Source: Verrucomicrobiota bacterium (GTDB lineage: Bacteria; Chlamydiota; Chlamydiia; Chlamydiales; Rhabdochlamydiaceae). From it: a DNA stretch of 64,000 bases. Positions 1-8,393 of this stretch are shown one piece after another. The position numbers and the translations under genes were made by a program. The DNA lies in contig JAFEGW010000016.1 of assembly GCA_018239715.1 (NCBI GenBank), positions 33,066-97,065 on the forward strand, in the 5' to 3' direction. How positions within the stretch are numbered: the first letter of the stretch is position 1; each line of letters starts with the position of its first letter. Under the pieces are notes generated by a model. It had not been told where the DNA came from, did not search any database, and worked only from the letters and a program-made list of their open reading frames with translations.

Positions 1-202
1 CCGCTCCCGTCAAAAAGATTACCGGTTTCTGGCGCAGCGTGTCGGAATGTTCTGCTTTACAGGCCTGAAAAAGGAAGAAGTCGTGCGGTTGCAGAAAGAC
101 TTTGCCATTTACATGACGATGGACGGACGCATCAACATCGCTGGATTATCGGACCAAAATCTTACAGCCGTTGTCCATGCTTTGATCGAAGTCGGGGCGT
201 AA
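1..202 (+). CDS. Aspartate/aromatic aminotransferase, C-terminal end (partial)
   Basis: The open frame runs from the window edge (first full codon at base 2) to TAA at 200-202 and encodes the last 66 residues of a class I aminotransferase. The stretch GMFCFTGL, a lysine/glutamate-rich helix, and then DGRINIAGL match the C-terminal small domain of AspC/TyrB-type enzymes, where the arginine contacts the substrate carboxylate. These PLP enzymes move amino groups between aspartate or aromatic amino acids and 2-oxoglutarate. In Chlamydia an aromatic aminotransferase gene also lies just upstream of an mreC-like gene, which fits this order. Substrate preference cannot be judged from the fragment. 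Confidence 0.85.
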   Translation, partial: RSRQKDYRFLAQRVGMFCFTGLKKEEVVRLQKDFAIYMTMDGRINIAGLSDQNLTAVVHALIEVGA

Positions 203-229
203 GCCTTGTTCTTTTAAGTAGAGCATCGT

Positions 230-1372
230 ATGCTGGAATTTGTGAAGCGCTACACCTATATTTTCATTGCCCTTTTTATTTTATGCCAGCTCAGCCTGCC
301 TAGTTCTGCGTCGGATAGGCTTCGCTCTATTTCGGTTGCGGCGCTATCTCCCTCCTGGCATTTTTTTTCTCATCTGAAAGAACGGTGTCTCAAATTGGCT
401 GCGATCCTTCCCTCCGGGGGTGCCTCTCCTCATGTCCAACGAGAGATCGACTCGATGCGGCTGGAAAATTACAACCTCCGCAACCAATTGGAGTTACTAA
501 AAGCCCAAGTCGATCTCGAGAAATTAGCTGTGGAGGAAGCAGAGCTTTTAAAATATTTTGCCCAGGATCAAGCTTATGCGAAGAGAAGGAAAGCAGAAAT
601 TTTCCGCTTGGTCGACCTGTATGCACCGGCCCTTGTTGGGAAGGTGATTTTCCGCGAGTCGGGTTCTTGGAACAGCTCCTTTTGGATTAATTTGGGCGAG
701 ACGACGAACCAAGCCTTAGGTAAGACTCTGATTGCAAAAAATAGTCCTGTGGTTTTGGGGACTTCCGTGCTAGGGATTGTCGAATATGTCGGAAAGCACC
801 GCTCCAGAGTCAGGCTTATCACCGATTCGAGCATTGTGCCGTCGGTGAGAGTTTTGAGGGGTAATGAACAAAAACGTGTGATGGAAGAGCATGCGCGAAA
901 ACTTCTCGAGCTTATCGAGGGTTGCGAAGAAATTCCGAAAGATCAGCCGCTTAGAAAAGAGTTGAGCCAAATGGTTAAAAATTTGCATAGGGGCAAAGAA
1001 AGTTTTTATCTGGCGAAAGGAGAAATGCGAGGAATGCGCAGCCCTCTCTTTCGCTCTAGACAGGTTTTGCTGCAAGGGGTCGGGTTTAATTGCGATTTTG
1101 AAGATGAGGAAAGCCCTAGCCGCGATCTTAGATCGGGAAAGCTTATCGATGCAGCGTCTTCTCCAGAAATGGCTTTAGTCAAAATAGGCGACATTCTTAT
1201 CACCACGGGCATGGATGGGATTTTTCCTGCAGGCCTCCGAGTCGGACAGGTGACCAAAGTCTATCCTCTACGAGAAGGCTCATCCTCTTATGAGCTCGAT
1301 GCTCTTCCCTTGATGGGGAATTTTGATCATCTTTCTTATGTCTCGGTTCTTCCGCCCTTAGAGGGTGTTTAA
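230..1372 (+). CDS. mreC: Rod shape-determining protein MreC
   Basis: A 380-residue protein with one N-terminal membrane segment (about residues 8-27), a helical/coiled-coil stretch (about 70-125), and a periplasmic beta-rich part. It shows the MreC-type pattern of FWINLG, an internal SVLGIVEYVG strand, RVRLITD, and near the C-terminus GDILITTGMDGIFPAGLRVG. MreC organises the peptidoglycan elongation machinery with MreB and MreD; Chlamydiae use MreB for division-septum peptidoglycan. It follows the aminotransferase gene by 27 bases and may share its transcript. An insertion of roughly 90 residues between the two beta domains (about 215-300, charged) makes it somewhat long for the family. mreD and mreB are not in the window. 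Confidence 0.8.
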   Translation: MLEFVKRYTYIFIALFILCQLSLPSSASDRLRSISVAALSPSWHFFSHLKERCLKLAAILPSGGASPHVQREIDSMRLENYNLRNQLELLKAQVDLEKLAVEEAELLKYFAQDQAYAKRRKAEIFRLVDLYAPALVGKVIFRESGSWNSSFWINLGETTNQALGKTLIAKNSPVVLGTSVLGIVEYVGKHRSRVRLITDSSIVPSVRVLRGNEQKRVMEEHARKLLELIEGCEEIPKDQPLRKELSQMVKNLHRGKESFYLAKGEMRGMRSPLFRSRQVLLQGVGFNCDFEDEESPSRDLRSGKLIDAASSPEMALVKIGDILITTGMDGIFPAGLRVGQVTKVYPLREGSSSYELDALPLMGNFDHLSYVSVLPPLEGV

Positions 1373-1457
1373 TCCTTCTTAGACTCGCACGTTGAGTAAA
1401 CTCGTTGACGAAGAAGTCTCTTTTTTCTATCCTTCGCATAAAAAATGGAGGTTCATC

Positions 1458-1640
1458 ATGACACTCAGATTATTAGCTCTTGCTCTGTGTATGTTTTGCG
1501 GAATGTCTTTTCTCTCTGCCAATGAAGAAGCTGAGGAACAAGATGTGGAGATAACGGAAGAAGTCGCTGAAGCTGAGGATGTGGTTGATTTAGAAAAAAC
1601 TGAAAAAACAAAAAAACCTGGCTGCGGCTGCCATCCATAA
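1458..1640 (+). CDS. Small secreted acidic protein with Cys-rich tail
   Basis: A 60-residue ORF. The ATG at 1458 is chosen over the upstream in-frame start at 1392 because TGGAGG stands 6-7 bases before it and because the protein then begins with a classical signal peptide (residues 1 to about 20, ending SLSA/SFLSA-like). The mature part is almost wholly Glu/Asp/Val repeats (EEAEEQDVEITEEVAEAED), then a lysine-rich stretch ending GCGCHP. I do not recognise a family. The acid/basic segments followed by a CGC motif suggest an envelope or periplasmic peptide, perhaps metal-binding or disulfide-linked, but this is inference. No homologue can be named. Confidence 0.6.
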   Translation: MTLRLLALALCMFCGMSFLSANEEAEEQDVEITEEVAEAEDVVDLEKTEKTKKPGCGCHP

Positions 1641-1673
1641 TTGATCCAGAAGGGATCCCAGAATGGATCTAGG

Positions 1674-1697
1674 GGGCTCTATCCGGCGGTGGAGCCC
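1674..1697 (-). terminator. Small hairpin at the 3' end of the TagF-like gene
   Basis: GGGCTC at 1674-1679 pairs perfectly with GAGCCC at 1692-1697 around a 12-base loop, overlapping the stop codon of the minus-strand gene. There is no long T-run, so it is at best a weak terminator between the convergent genes. Confidence 0.25.
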
Positions 1698-2707
1698 AGA
1701 TAACTTGTAAGATCTTTCAGAATGTTCCTTCCTTCTCTCTCTTCTCCAAAAACGTACCGATAAGTCTCCTGCCTTAGCTGATGAAAAGAGTCTTCATATC
1801 GGAGGATCGATTGGCCTAAATGTTGATTCAAATCTAGCTGCAGCCCGCATTTATAGAGAGCTCCAAAATGGCTATCGAGAAAAAAGAGCGGTTTATTGAA
1901 AGCTAAAAAGTCGTAGCCCACCGAAGAAAAATCTCCTAAGTAGCCGTGAGCAGCATTAAGAATGGGATAGATGCAAGGAAAGCCGCTCAGGAAAACAATG
2001 TCTTCTCTCTTTTCGTATTGTCCCAGCAGCTTCTCTATTTCTGCGGGAAAAAGTTCCTCCAGAAAAGGATGCCAGCGAACGATAACATTATAAAATTCTC
2101 CTACTTCCTCCAGAACGCGAGAACATTCTGCAAAGGACGACCGATTTTCTCCATCCGGCCAAGAAGGGGCAAAGAAGATGGTTTTTTTGCTCGAGGTTAA
2201 TTTGCCTTTAAAAGCATGTTGGAGCTCCGTGTCATAGAATTCTTGATGCTTCCGATAATAAGTGTATCTGTAGTTGCCTGTGAGAATCGTATGAGCGAGG
2301 ATACTTTCGGTCTTTTTTAAATGATCCATCATGTGAGAGCCGTAGACGAGCGAGATATCTTTGGGAATGCCCTTTTTTTGTGAATGTCCCTTATCCGAAT
2401 TTCCATGAGGACAGTAGACAATCCGCATCTTTTTATTAAAGAGGAGTTCAAATAGAGGCTGGAGCTCTAGGGCCCATAAGTGGCCTGATTCAAAGATCAC
2501 ATCAAAATGGGTGGCCAGATATTCCAAAGATAAGTCTTTTAAAGTGGTAAGCCGGCATTGAAGCTGAGGGTAAAATTTTCGCGCAGCTTCATACGTGGCC
2601 TCTTCCGTCACTAGGAGGGTAAGTCCTAGCTCAATGCATAAGATGCCCAGGTGGTCTAAGTAATGGGGAAGTCCGGTATGGATTGCGATCCAGCGTTCAG
2701 ATGTCAA
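1679..2707 (-). CDS. CDP-glycerol glycerophosphotransferase-like protein (TagF type), copy 2
   Basis: A 342-residue GT-B-like protein. In order it shows PHGNSDKGH (about 119-127), IFFAPSWPDG (about 177-186) and GDFSSVGYDFLAFNKPLFF near residue 260-280. This matches the TagB/TagF glycerophosphotransferase family signature of HG, APTW, and (T/G)DYSS-x3-D-x5-KP. Such enzymes transfer polyol phosphate from CDP-activated donors to a glycan or lipid acceptor. It lies 6 bases downstream of a clear paralogue (2714-3745) with the same motifs and the same start pattern (LDHLG versus LDHLA), so it is a tandem duplication. Chlamydiae are not known to make teichoic acids, so the acceptor is unknown; surface glycan decoration is a guess. 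Confidence 0.6.
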   Translation of the reverse strand: MTSERWIAIHTGLPHYLDHLGILCIELGLTLLVTEEATYEAARKFYPQLQCRLTTLKDLSLEYLATHFDVIFESGHLWALELQPLFELLFNKKMRIVYCPHGNSDKGHSQKKGIPKDISLVYGSHMMDHLKKTESILAHTILTGNYRYTYYRKHQEFYDTELQHAFKGKLTSSKKTIFFAPSWPDGENRSSFAECSRVLEEVGEFYNVIVRWHPFLEELFPAEIEKLLGQYEKREDIVFLSGFPCIYPILNAAHGYLGDFSSVGYDFLAFNKPLFFLDSHFGALYKCGLQLDLNQHLGQSILRYEDSFHQLRQETYRYVFGEEREGRNILKDLTSYLGSTAG

Positions 2708-2713
2708 GCGGCT

Positions 2714-3745
2714 TTACCTTAGTGATAGTTCATCTTGGATTTGCTTCCAGGGCTTTTGATTTCCGAAGGTATAAGCATAAGTCTCTGCACGGACCGGTGT
2801 CAAATGAGATTGATCATCTTGCCGGAGGATGTCAAAAATTTTAGGATAATCCTCCCGCTCTAAACAGCGGCCGCACTGGTGCAGGTATAAGCCGGGATCA
2901 GAAGGGCTCCGATCGGCGGGGTTGAAGAAGAACATCGGCCGGTTAAAAGTTAAAAAATCATAGCCGATGGAAGACATATCGCCCAGATAGATATCGGTTT
3001 TTTCCAGGAGTGGATAGACGGGTGTAAATCCAGTTAAAAATCGGATGTTCGAAAGATGTTCATGCTGAAGGATGAACTGCTGGCATCGGATATCTTTTTC
3101 AAGGTTAGGGTGGAGCTTGATAAGGAGAAAATAATCGGAGGGAAGCTGAAGAATCAGAGGATCGATGGCAGAAAAGAAGGACGAAGATCTTTCTCCATCT
3201 TGCCAGGTGGGGGCGTAAAGGATGGTTTTTTGGGAGGGAAATTGCAGCTTTTGGATCCAGGAATCATAAAAAGCCTTGTGCCGGTGGTAATATTCAAGGC
3301 GAAAGTTGCCTATGCGATAGGAAGGTTTATGGATATTTTTTTGGGCAAGAAAGTCGACCATTTTCTGGCCGTACACAAGAAGAGTCTGTTCGTCTTTTAA
3401 TCCTTCCATGAAATAGGAAGCATGCCCTTTGTCAGAATTGCCGTGAGGAAGCCAAATCGTTTTGATTTTTTTTCCAAGAGTGGCTTCAGCTATAAAAAAT
3501 ACTTCATCGAAGAAGATGCGGGGAGTGGAGTAGAAAAGGGTATCGAAGGCCTGAACCGCTTTAAAAGGCGCCTCTAGACAATCCCAGTGGAGGATGTTTA
3601 AATCGGGATAGTAAAGCCGAGCTTTCTGAACCAGCTCTTCTTCCGTCAATATCAAAGGAATCTGCAATAAACTGCAGAAAGGAGCCAAATGGTCCAAATG
3701 GTGCTCCAAAGGTCCGTAGAGGATTCCAGCTGCTCTATCGATCAT
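2714..3745 (-). CDS. CDP-glycerol glycerophosphotransferase-like protein (TagF type), copy 1
   Basis: Paralogue of the next gene downstream. It contains PHGNSDKGH, TILYAPTWQDGE, and GDMSSIGYDFLTFNRPMFFF, the conserved acceptor/donor loops of the TagF-like family. The frame is open up to 3781, but I choose ATG 3745 because the protein then starts MIDRAAGILYGPLEHHLDHL and aligns with the start of the paralogue. This start overlaps the stop of the FlgN-like gene by 11 bases, so translation is probably coupled. The products are soluble by sequence, with no signal peptide or membrane segment, consistent with cytoplasmic glycan assembly. The actual donor and acceptor are unknown. Confidence 0.6.
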   Translation of the reverse strand: MIDRAAGILYGPLEHHLDHLAPFCSLLQIPLILTEEELVQKARLYYPDLNILHWDCLEAPFKAVQAFDTLFYSTPRIFFDEVFFIAEATLGKKIKTIWLPHGNSDKGHASYFMEGLKDEQTLLVYGQKMVDFLAQKNIHKPSYRIGNFRLEYYHRHKAFYDSWIQKLQFPSQKTILYAPTWQDGERSSSFFSAIDPLILQLPSDYFLLIKLHPNLEKDIRCQQFILQHEHLSNIRFLTGFTPVYPLLEKTDIYLGDMSSIGYDFLTFNRPMFFFNPADRSPSDPGLYLHQCGRCLEREDYPKIFDILRQDDQSHLTPVRAETYAYTFGNQKPWKQIQDELSLR

Positions 3746-4217
3746 TCCCAATGTTATAATCTTCAGGAGGAAGGGTCGCAATAGAGATTTTTGTTTTCTT
3801 TTCCGGAAGGGGTTGGAGAGCCGACTGATGTTTCTCGAGCTGAGTCAACATTTCATTCCTGCTGCATTGGAGGTTCATCCTATCTAAAAGGGAAAGCATT
3901 TGATCGCGCAATGCCAGAAGCTCCCAGCTGTTTTCATTTTCAGGAGGAAGAAGCTCTTCTAGAGGTGCATGATGGGTATTTTGGGCGGTCGATTCCAGAT
4001 TTTCGGTGGTCAGAATGCGATTTTGCCTTAAATCGCTCAGCTGGCTGATCAGATGGGCCCGCTCTTCCATCAGCTGATTCCAGCAGGTCTTGTCTTTCCG
4101 GATGATCAGCATTTCCTCCTGGTGCAAATTCCCGAGGAGCTCCCGCATCATATCGATTTCTTTTTTCATAAGACTTTGAAGTTGAGTGTGTAATTCTGTC
4201 CATTTTTCATTTTCCAT
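3735..4217 (-). CDS. FlgN-like helical coiled-coil protein
   Basis: A 160-residue, almost entirely helical protein with long amphipathic heptads (residues about 8-70 and 90-135) and a polar C-terminal tail. The N-terminal helix pair, with the spacing of E-x-L and R-x2-L in KDKTCWNQLMEERAHLI, resembles FlgN/YvyG flagellar or type III secretion chaperones. That assignment rests on pattern only. The start ATG at 4217 is supported by AGAGGAATTATTT in front of it. It is first in a three-gene minus-strand operon with the two TagF-like genes, an unusual partnership if it is really a secretion chaperone. It could equally be a lineage-specific coiled-coil protein. Confidence 0.45.
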   Translation of the reverse strand: MENEKWTELHTQLQSLMKKEIDMMRELLGNLHQEEMLIIRKDKTCWNQLMEERAHLISQLSDLRQNRILTTENLESTAQNTHHAPLEELLPPENENSWELLALRDQMLSLLDRMNLQCSRNEMLTQLEKHQSALQPLPEKKTKISIATLPPEDYNIGNDR

Positions 4218-4302
4218 AAATAATTCCTCTGTATTTCAGAAAGGAATGAATGCAATTACCGTGCCAACGTATAAAAAATATTTTAGATGATTTGCACGGA
4301 GA

Positions 4303-5325
4303 ATGATTTATGCTACGATATTCCCCATGAAGAAACTGAGAGATTGGTTTTTAGAGAATCAGCGGGATCTCCCCTGGCGGGAAGACCGCACTCCTTATCG
4401 GGTATGGATCTCGGAAGTGATGCTCCAGCAGACCCAGGTCACCGTGGTGATCCCTTATTTCCTCCGGTGGCTGCAAAAATTTCCTACTATCCAGGCTCTT
4501 GCTGAGGCCCCTTTGGAAGAGATCATTAAAGCTTGGGAGGGGCTCGGCTATTATAGCAGGGCGAGGAATCTTCATCGCGCTGCTCAAATGATCATGGCAG
4601 ATTTTGGTGGAAAACTTCCGAGGGCCGCAGAAGATCTTGCCAAACTTCCAGGGTTTGGCCCTTATACCATCGGAGCTGTCCTGAGCTTTGCCTATCAGGC
4701 GAAGGCCGCAGCTGTGGATGGAAATGTAGTCCGGGTCCTTTCCCGCTTTTTTGCCTCGGATAAAGACTCTACCCAGCGCAAGCACTATGAGGAGCTGGCT
4801 TTGGCCGTTCTTTCCGATGAGCAGCCCTGGGTGACGATGGAAGGCCTCATAGAGCTAGGCGCTCAAGTTTGCCAGCGCACGCCTAAATGTAAGCAGTGTC
4901 CCTTGATCGATGATTGCAGAGCGTATCGAGAGGGAAAAACGGCAGAGCTGCCGATTAAGAAAAAAAGAGCGGCTACTATTTATTTGGAGCGGCAAGTGGC
5001 GATTATTCACTATCAAAATGAAATTCTGGTCCGGCAAGAGAAAGAAGGTAAAATAATGGCGGGACTCTATGAGTTTCCCTACGCCCCTTTAAAGGACACC
5101 CTCCCGCTCAACCTCCCCCTCAGAAAATTGAGTGAACTTCCCATTGTCAAACAGGGCTTTACACGGTATGATGTGACCCTTTATCCTTGTCGCTACGAAG
5201 CGCTTGAAAAAAAGAATTTGGAAGGGTTCGTTTGGAAAAGATGGGAGGAGCTGCCTTTGCTGCCCTTCTCTTCCGGCCACCGCCGCATTTTACAGGAATT
5301 AACAAATGCACATTTTGCACACTGA
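4303..5325 (+). CDS. mutY: A/G-specific adenine glycosylase MutY
   Basis: MutY removes adenine mispaired with 8-oxoguanine. The protein has the HhH-GPD core: SEVMLQQTQV (catalytic Glu), GLGYYSRARNLH, hairpin LAKLPGFGPYTIGA, then VDGNVVRV with the catalytic Asp. A 4Fe-4S loop, C-x5-C-x2-C-x5-C (CQRTPKCKQCPLIDDC), follows; its first spacing is one residue shorter than the usual x6. A C-terminal NUDIX-like domain (about 225-335, including GLYEFPYAP) senses 8-oxoG. The start is uncertain: ATG 4303 has purines immediately before it, while ATG 4327 (MKKLRDWFLENQ) fits family length better. The 3' end overlaps the next gene by 20 bases. Confidence 0.93.
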   Translation: MIYATIFPMKKLRDWFLENQRDLPWREDRTPYRVWISEVMLQQTQVTVVIPYFLRWLQKFPTIQALAEAPLEEIIKAWEGLGYYSRARNLHRAAQMIMADFGGKLPRAAEDLAKLPGFGPYTIGAVLSFAYQAKAAAVDGNVVRVLSRFFASDKDSTQRKHYEELALAVLSDEQPWVTMEGLIELGAQVCQRTPKCKQCPLIDDCRAYREGKTAELPIKKKRAATIYLERQVAIIHYQNEILVRQEKEGKIMAGLYEFPYAPLKDTLPLNLPLRKLSELPIVKQGFTRYDVTLYPCRYEALEKKNLEGFVWKRWEELPLLPFSSGHRRILQELTNAHFAH

Positions 5326-6376
5326 AAGCTCCAATGGATGGGGGGGCCAGGAAATTCGGATACTGAAAGAGGCGCTAGGCCTCCGGCAGCTAGGCCATGA
5401 TATTGTTTTTGCCGTTGTACGGGGTGGTAAGTTAATCGATTATGCGCGGAAGGAAGGTTTTACGGTTTATGAAATCGATTTTCGCCGCTCTTCGGCTTTT
5501 TTAGCGCTTTGGAATCTCCTTCGGATCATACGCCGACATAAAATTAACATTGTCAACACCCATTCATCTCTAGATGCATGGCTCGGAGGGTTGGCAGCTA
5601 GAATTGCCGGCTGCAAAGTGATCCGTACACGGCACTTATCGACTCCCGTACGCGGAGGCCTCAATGCGGTGCTTTTATATCGAGGCCTTGCCGATTTTAT
5701 TGTCACGACTTCGTCCGGGATTATTCCTAAACTTGCCGAGCAAGCTCGGCTGCCGCTTTCTCGCTTTCAATGCGTCCCGACAGGTGTGGAGCCGTTTCAA
5801 ATTGCGGCCGAGGAAGTGAAGGCTTTTAGAGACAAGCTCGGGGTAAAAGAAAACGATATTTTGATTGGAACTGTCTGTGTTGTTCGTTCATGGAAAGGAA
5901 TCCAAGATTTCATCGGAGCCGCCCGGCTGCTCAAAAATCAAAAGAATTTAAAATGGGTCATTGTGGGAGGCGGTTACCTCGACCATTATCGCCACTTAGT
6001 GGATGATTCGATGCAGGTTATCTTTACAGGGCACCTCGACCGGCCCTTGGCTGCGATGGCAGCGCTCGATATTTTTGCCCTTCTCAGTACTGCGCATGAA
6101 GGAATTTCTCAAGCTTCTTTGCAAGCGGCTTATTTAAAAAAGCCTCTGATTACCACCTCTGTAGGGGGACTTCCTGAAGTTTGCCTAGTAGGGTTAACAG
6201 GCATTCAAGTCCCGCCCTCATCTCCTGATCAAGTTGCAGAAGCTGTTTTACGGCTAGCCTCCAATCCTCATCTTCGAGAGTCTTATGGTGCAGCCGGCTG
6301 CAAACTTGTTGAAGAGAAGTTTATGCTTCGGCATACCCTCCATCAAATGGAAACAGTTCTAAAAAAATTTAAATAA
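5306..6376 (+). CDS. Glycosyltransferase family 4 (GT-B) protein
   Basis: A 356-residue GT-B glycosyltransferase. The N-terminal acceptor domain starts HTESSNGWGGQE(I)R with a glycine-rich loop and NTHSSLDAWLGGLAA. The C-terminal nucleotide-sugar domain has GVKENDILIGTVCVVRSWKG and then HEGISQASLQAAY with SVGGLPEV. This is the GT4 EX7E region, but the second acidic residue is Gln here. GT4 enzymes are retaining transferases building LPS, lipid glycans or capsules from UDP- or GDP-sugars. AGGA precedes the start, and the overlap with mutY suggests translational coupling. Specificity cannot be predicted. No signal peptide; probably at the cytoplasmic face of the inner membrane. Confidence 0.8.
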   Translation: MHILHTESSNGWGGQEIRILKEALGLRQLGHDIVFAVVRGGKLIDYARKEGFTVYEIDFRRSSAFLALWNLLRIIRRHKINIVNTHSSLDAWLGGLAARIAGCKVIRTRHLSTPVRGGLNAVLLYRGLADFIVTTSSGIIPKLAEQARLPLSRFQCVPTGVEPFQIAAEEVKAFRDKLGVKENDILIGTVCVVRSWKGIQDFIGAARLLKNQKNLKWVIVGGGYLDHYRHLVDDSMQVIFTGHLDRPLAAMAALDIFALLSTAHEGISQASLQAAYLKKPLITTSVGGLPEVCLVGLTGIQVPPSSPDQVAEAVLRLASNPHLRESYGAAGCKLVEEKFMLRHTLHQMETVLKKFK

Positions 6377-6463
6377 CCCTTCGTTCTGAAATTTTCACAT
6401 AAGCTCTTTAAAATCAATGCATTGTCAAAAAGCTTTTTAATGTCGAATTAACTTAAAATAATG

Positions 6464-6469
6464 TATAAT
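6464..6469 (+). promoter_or_regulatory. Possible -10 element before the 6484 gene
   Basis: A perfect TATAAT lies 15 bases upstream of the ATG at 6484, in an AT-rich stretch, but no good -35 hexamer stands at 16-18 bases. If it is a -10 box, the leader is only a few bases long; no clear ribosome binding site is visible. Confidence 0.3.
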
Positions 6470-6483
6470 AATTAGAAGTTGTT

Positions 6484-7137
6484 ATGACTAATATTGTGAA
6501 AAGCTTATTTATTCCAGCTTATAATTTAGCTAAAGGAAGGAATGCTTACGGTCGTCTTTATTATGAAGAGGCTCGGAAAGAAGCAACACCCTTGTTAAAG
6601 GGTATTTTCAAGATATCTCTTGCTGCTGGCGCCCTTTTTGCTGCTTCGGCTTGTATGAATCGATTGTCTGCAAGTTACTCGCTCTTAGGCACAAGCGTAT
6701 TGGTTGTAGGCGGAATAGTTGTAGGCCGTCAAATCGCTTCTCCATTCATCATCCATATCAGCTCTATTGCAGGAAGTTTACTTCTCATCCGAGAAGGATG
6801 CGGCACTTTTCTAATAAAACCTCTGATTCAATCGGTGAAGGAAGCTTTGCACGGGATCGCTGGAATAGAGTCGTTAGCCGACATCGGCATCGATTTAGCG
6901 TCGTGCGCCAGTCGAATTGCCCTAGGCTACTTTAGAGGCATCATTGGTATCGCCAGTTTAGGGTTAGGTTTAAAATATATCGGCAATGCGGTTAGAACTG
7001 AGGTGAAGCCGTCCCATTTTATAGATCAAAATGTTCATTCTTTAGCAAAAAAATGCGCCTCTTTCCTTCTTCCGTTATGGGGATATAAGAAATATATACC
7101 CGACCTACCTAAAGCCGATCTTCGGCCCCTCAAATAA
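6484..7137 (+). CDS. Hypothetical multi-pass membrane protein (Inc-like)
   Basis: A 217-residue protein that I cannot assign to a family. It has paired hydrophobic segments (about residues 42-57 plus 68-84, then 93-108) and a further weak pair (about 140-170), with a basic C-terminus. Hydrophobic pairs separated by short loops (bilobed domains) are the hallmark of chlamydial inclusion membrane proteins, but nothing here proves type III secretion. It stands alone between intergenic gaps of about 107 and 130 bases and is probably monocistronic. Base composition looks slightly AT-richer than mutY upstream. Confidence 0.5.
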   Translation: MTNIVKSLFIPAYNLAKGRNAYGRLYYEEARKEATPLLKGIFKISLAAGALFAASACMNRLSASYSLLGTSVLVVGGIVVGRQIASPFIIHISSIAGSLLLIREGCGTFLIKPLIQSVKEALHGIAGIESLADIGIDLASCASRIALGYFRGIIGIASLGLGLKYIGNAVRTEVKPSHFIDQNVHSLAKKCASFLLPLWGYKKYIPDLPKADLRPLK

Positions 7138-7270
7138 CATCTTCTTTTCTGTTATTGAGTCGTGAGTTATCCTAAATGCTACAACTTGTAGAAGTCTGCT
7201 TTTTGAATTAGGCTTTTTCTTACTTTATTGATCCTGAGGCAGATGCAAGTCTTACGAAGCTTAGGTGCAT

Positions 7271-8035
7271 ATGGAAGAAGTCCCTTTTGGAAAATTCGGA
7301 TTTGTTAAAAAGCAAAGCATCGATTGGATCAAAGATCATCTTTCGATCCTTGCAGGGATCTTTGCCTTTCTTCTCGTCAGCCTCATGATTCTTTCGAAGT
7401 GGGTGAAAGGGGATGCGCAGGTCGATTATCTAGCTGCTGAAGCAGCCTATCATCGCTGGGAAGGAAGTAAAGGCGACATTTTCATGCAGCTTCAAAAGAT
7501 TATACGCAAACATCCGGAACTGCATGCCAAGTACGACGGAGCCATCGCCCAAAAACTTCTCAGTTCCAGTGAAAGCGGTCTCGCGACGAGTTATGCGAAG
7601 GCGGTACTGAAGAGAATCGGTGATTTTTCTCCCTACTATAAAGATTTTTCTCAATGCTCACTCCTAGTGGCTGATCATCGCGTGGCCGAAGCTTTAGCTA
7701 GCGCTAAAGCGTTGAAAACGTCGATGGATGCAGACAAGGGATTTTGGGAACAAAAGAGCGCTATTGTCCGGCATGGATGCATTCTCTATGCTTATAATCT
7801 GCTCCGTATTGCCATGCTCGAAGCAGCAGCAGGGACTCCTGCCGGTGAGCTAGCCGCCTGGCGTGAATTGAAAACAAATGCAGGCTGGCAAGGTGCGCAG
7901 CCTGCGTCTAAGACATATGATCCTGAAGCCTACCGCTTAATCCAGGAAAACTTTCAGACTCAAGAGATCTCTCTGCTCGATTATATCAAGCATCGCGAAA
8001 ACATCATTTCTTCGATGAAAAATCCATCGCCATGA
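7271..8035 (+). CDS. Hypothetical protein with one N-terminal membrane segment
   Basis: About 254 residues from ATG 7271; an in-frame GTG lies six bases upstream, but the ATG is preferred. One transmembrane segment (about residues 26-45, ILAGIFAFLLVSLMILS) is followed by a helical domain rich in alanine that looks like degenerate TPR-type helices (YAKAVLKRIGDF, VAEALASAKALK). The topology suggests an inner-membrane anchored periplasmic or cytoplasmic scaffold. It lies before the type II secretion block but is separated from it by a divergent gene. Its 3' end overlaps that gene by 32 bases tail to tail. Function unknown. Confidence 0.6.
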   Translation: MEEVPFGKFGFVKKQSIDWIKDHLSILAGIFAFLLVSLMILSKWVKGDAQVDYLAAEAAYHRWEGSKGDIFMQLQKIIRKHPELHAKYDGAIAQKLLSSSESGLATSYAKAVLKRIGDFSPYYKDFSQCSLLVADHRVAEALASAKALKTSMDADKGFWEQKSAIVRHGCILYAYNLLRIAMLEAAAGTPAGELAAWRELKTNAGWQGAQPASKTYDPEAYRLIQENFQTQEISLLDYIKHRENIISSMKNPSP

Positions 8036-8381
8036 GATGCATCATGCGTCCGCCAATCAGGCCGACGACAAGGAAAATCAGGAAAGAGAGAAATATCGAT
8101 ATAATCAGAGCGACTGCACCTAAGACAATCTGAAGGGTTTTATCTTGTTTGAAAACGAATTTAAAAATCATTTCCAAAAAGGAAGAAACATTAGCGGGGA
8201 ATATGACGCCTAAAATTCCGCCGGCCATGACGAAGAAAATATTCCAAGCCGCCCGAAAATAGCCGACGATGCCAAAGATGCAAGCTAAAAGAAACAAGAT
8301 GCAGAAGAAAACTTCATAGCGATGTTTCTTGGTAAACTCTTCGATTTCTTTCACAGATACACCTTTCTTGTTATCAACCAT
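8004..8381 (-). CDS. Conserved-looking small membrane protein
   Basis: A 125-residue protein with a short charged N-terminus (about 22 residues, VSVKEIEEFTKKHR) and three or four transmembrane helices (about residues 25-42, 46-66, 82-112). It is probably an integral inner-membrane protein. I do not recognise a named family; the size and the layout of a basic N-terminus followed by hydrophobic helices recall chlamydial conserved hypotheticals near the type II secretion locus. It is transcribed away from the gspC-like gene, and the divergent intergenic region holds a long inverted repeat. Tail-to-tail overlap of 32 bases with the preceding gene. Confidence 0.6.
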   Translation of the reverse strand: MVDNKKGVSVKEIEEFTKKHRYEVFFCILFLLACIFGIVGYFRAAWNIFFVMAGGILGVIFPANVSSFLEMIFKFVFKQDKTLQIVLGAVALIISIFLSFLIFLVVGLIGGRMMHLMAMDFSSKK

Positions 8382-8393
8382 ACTTTTACTCCG

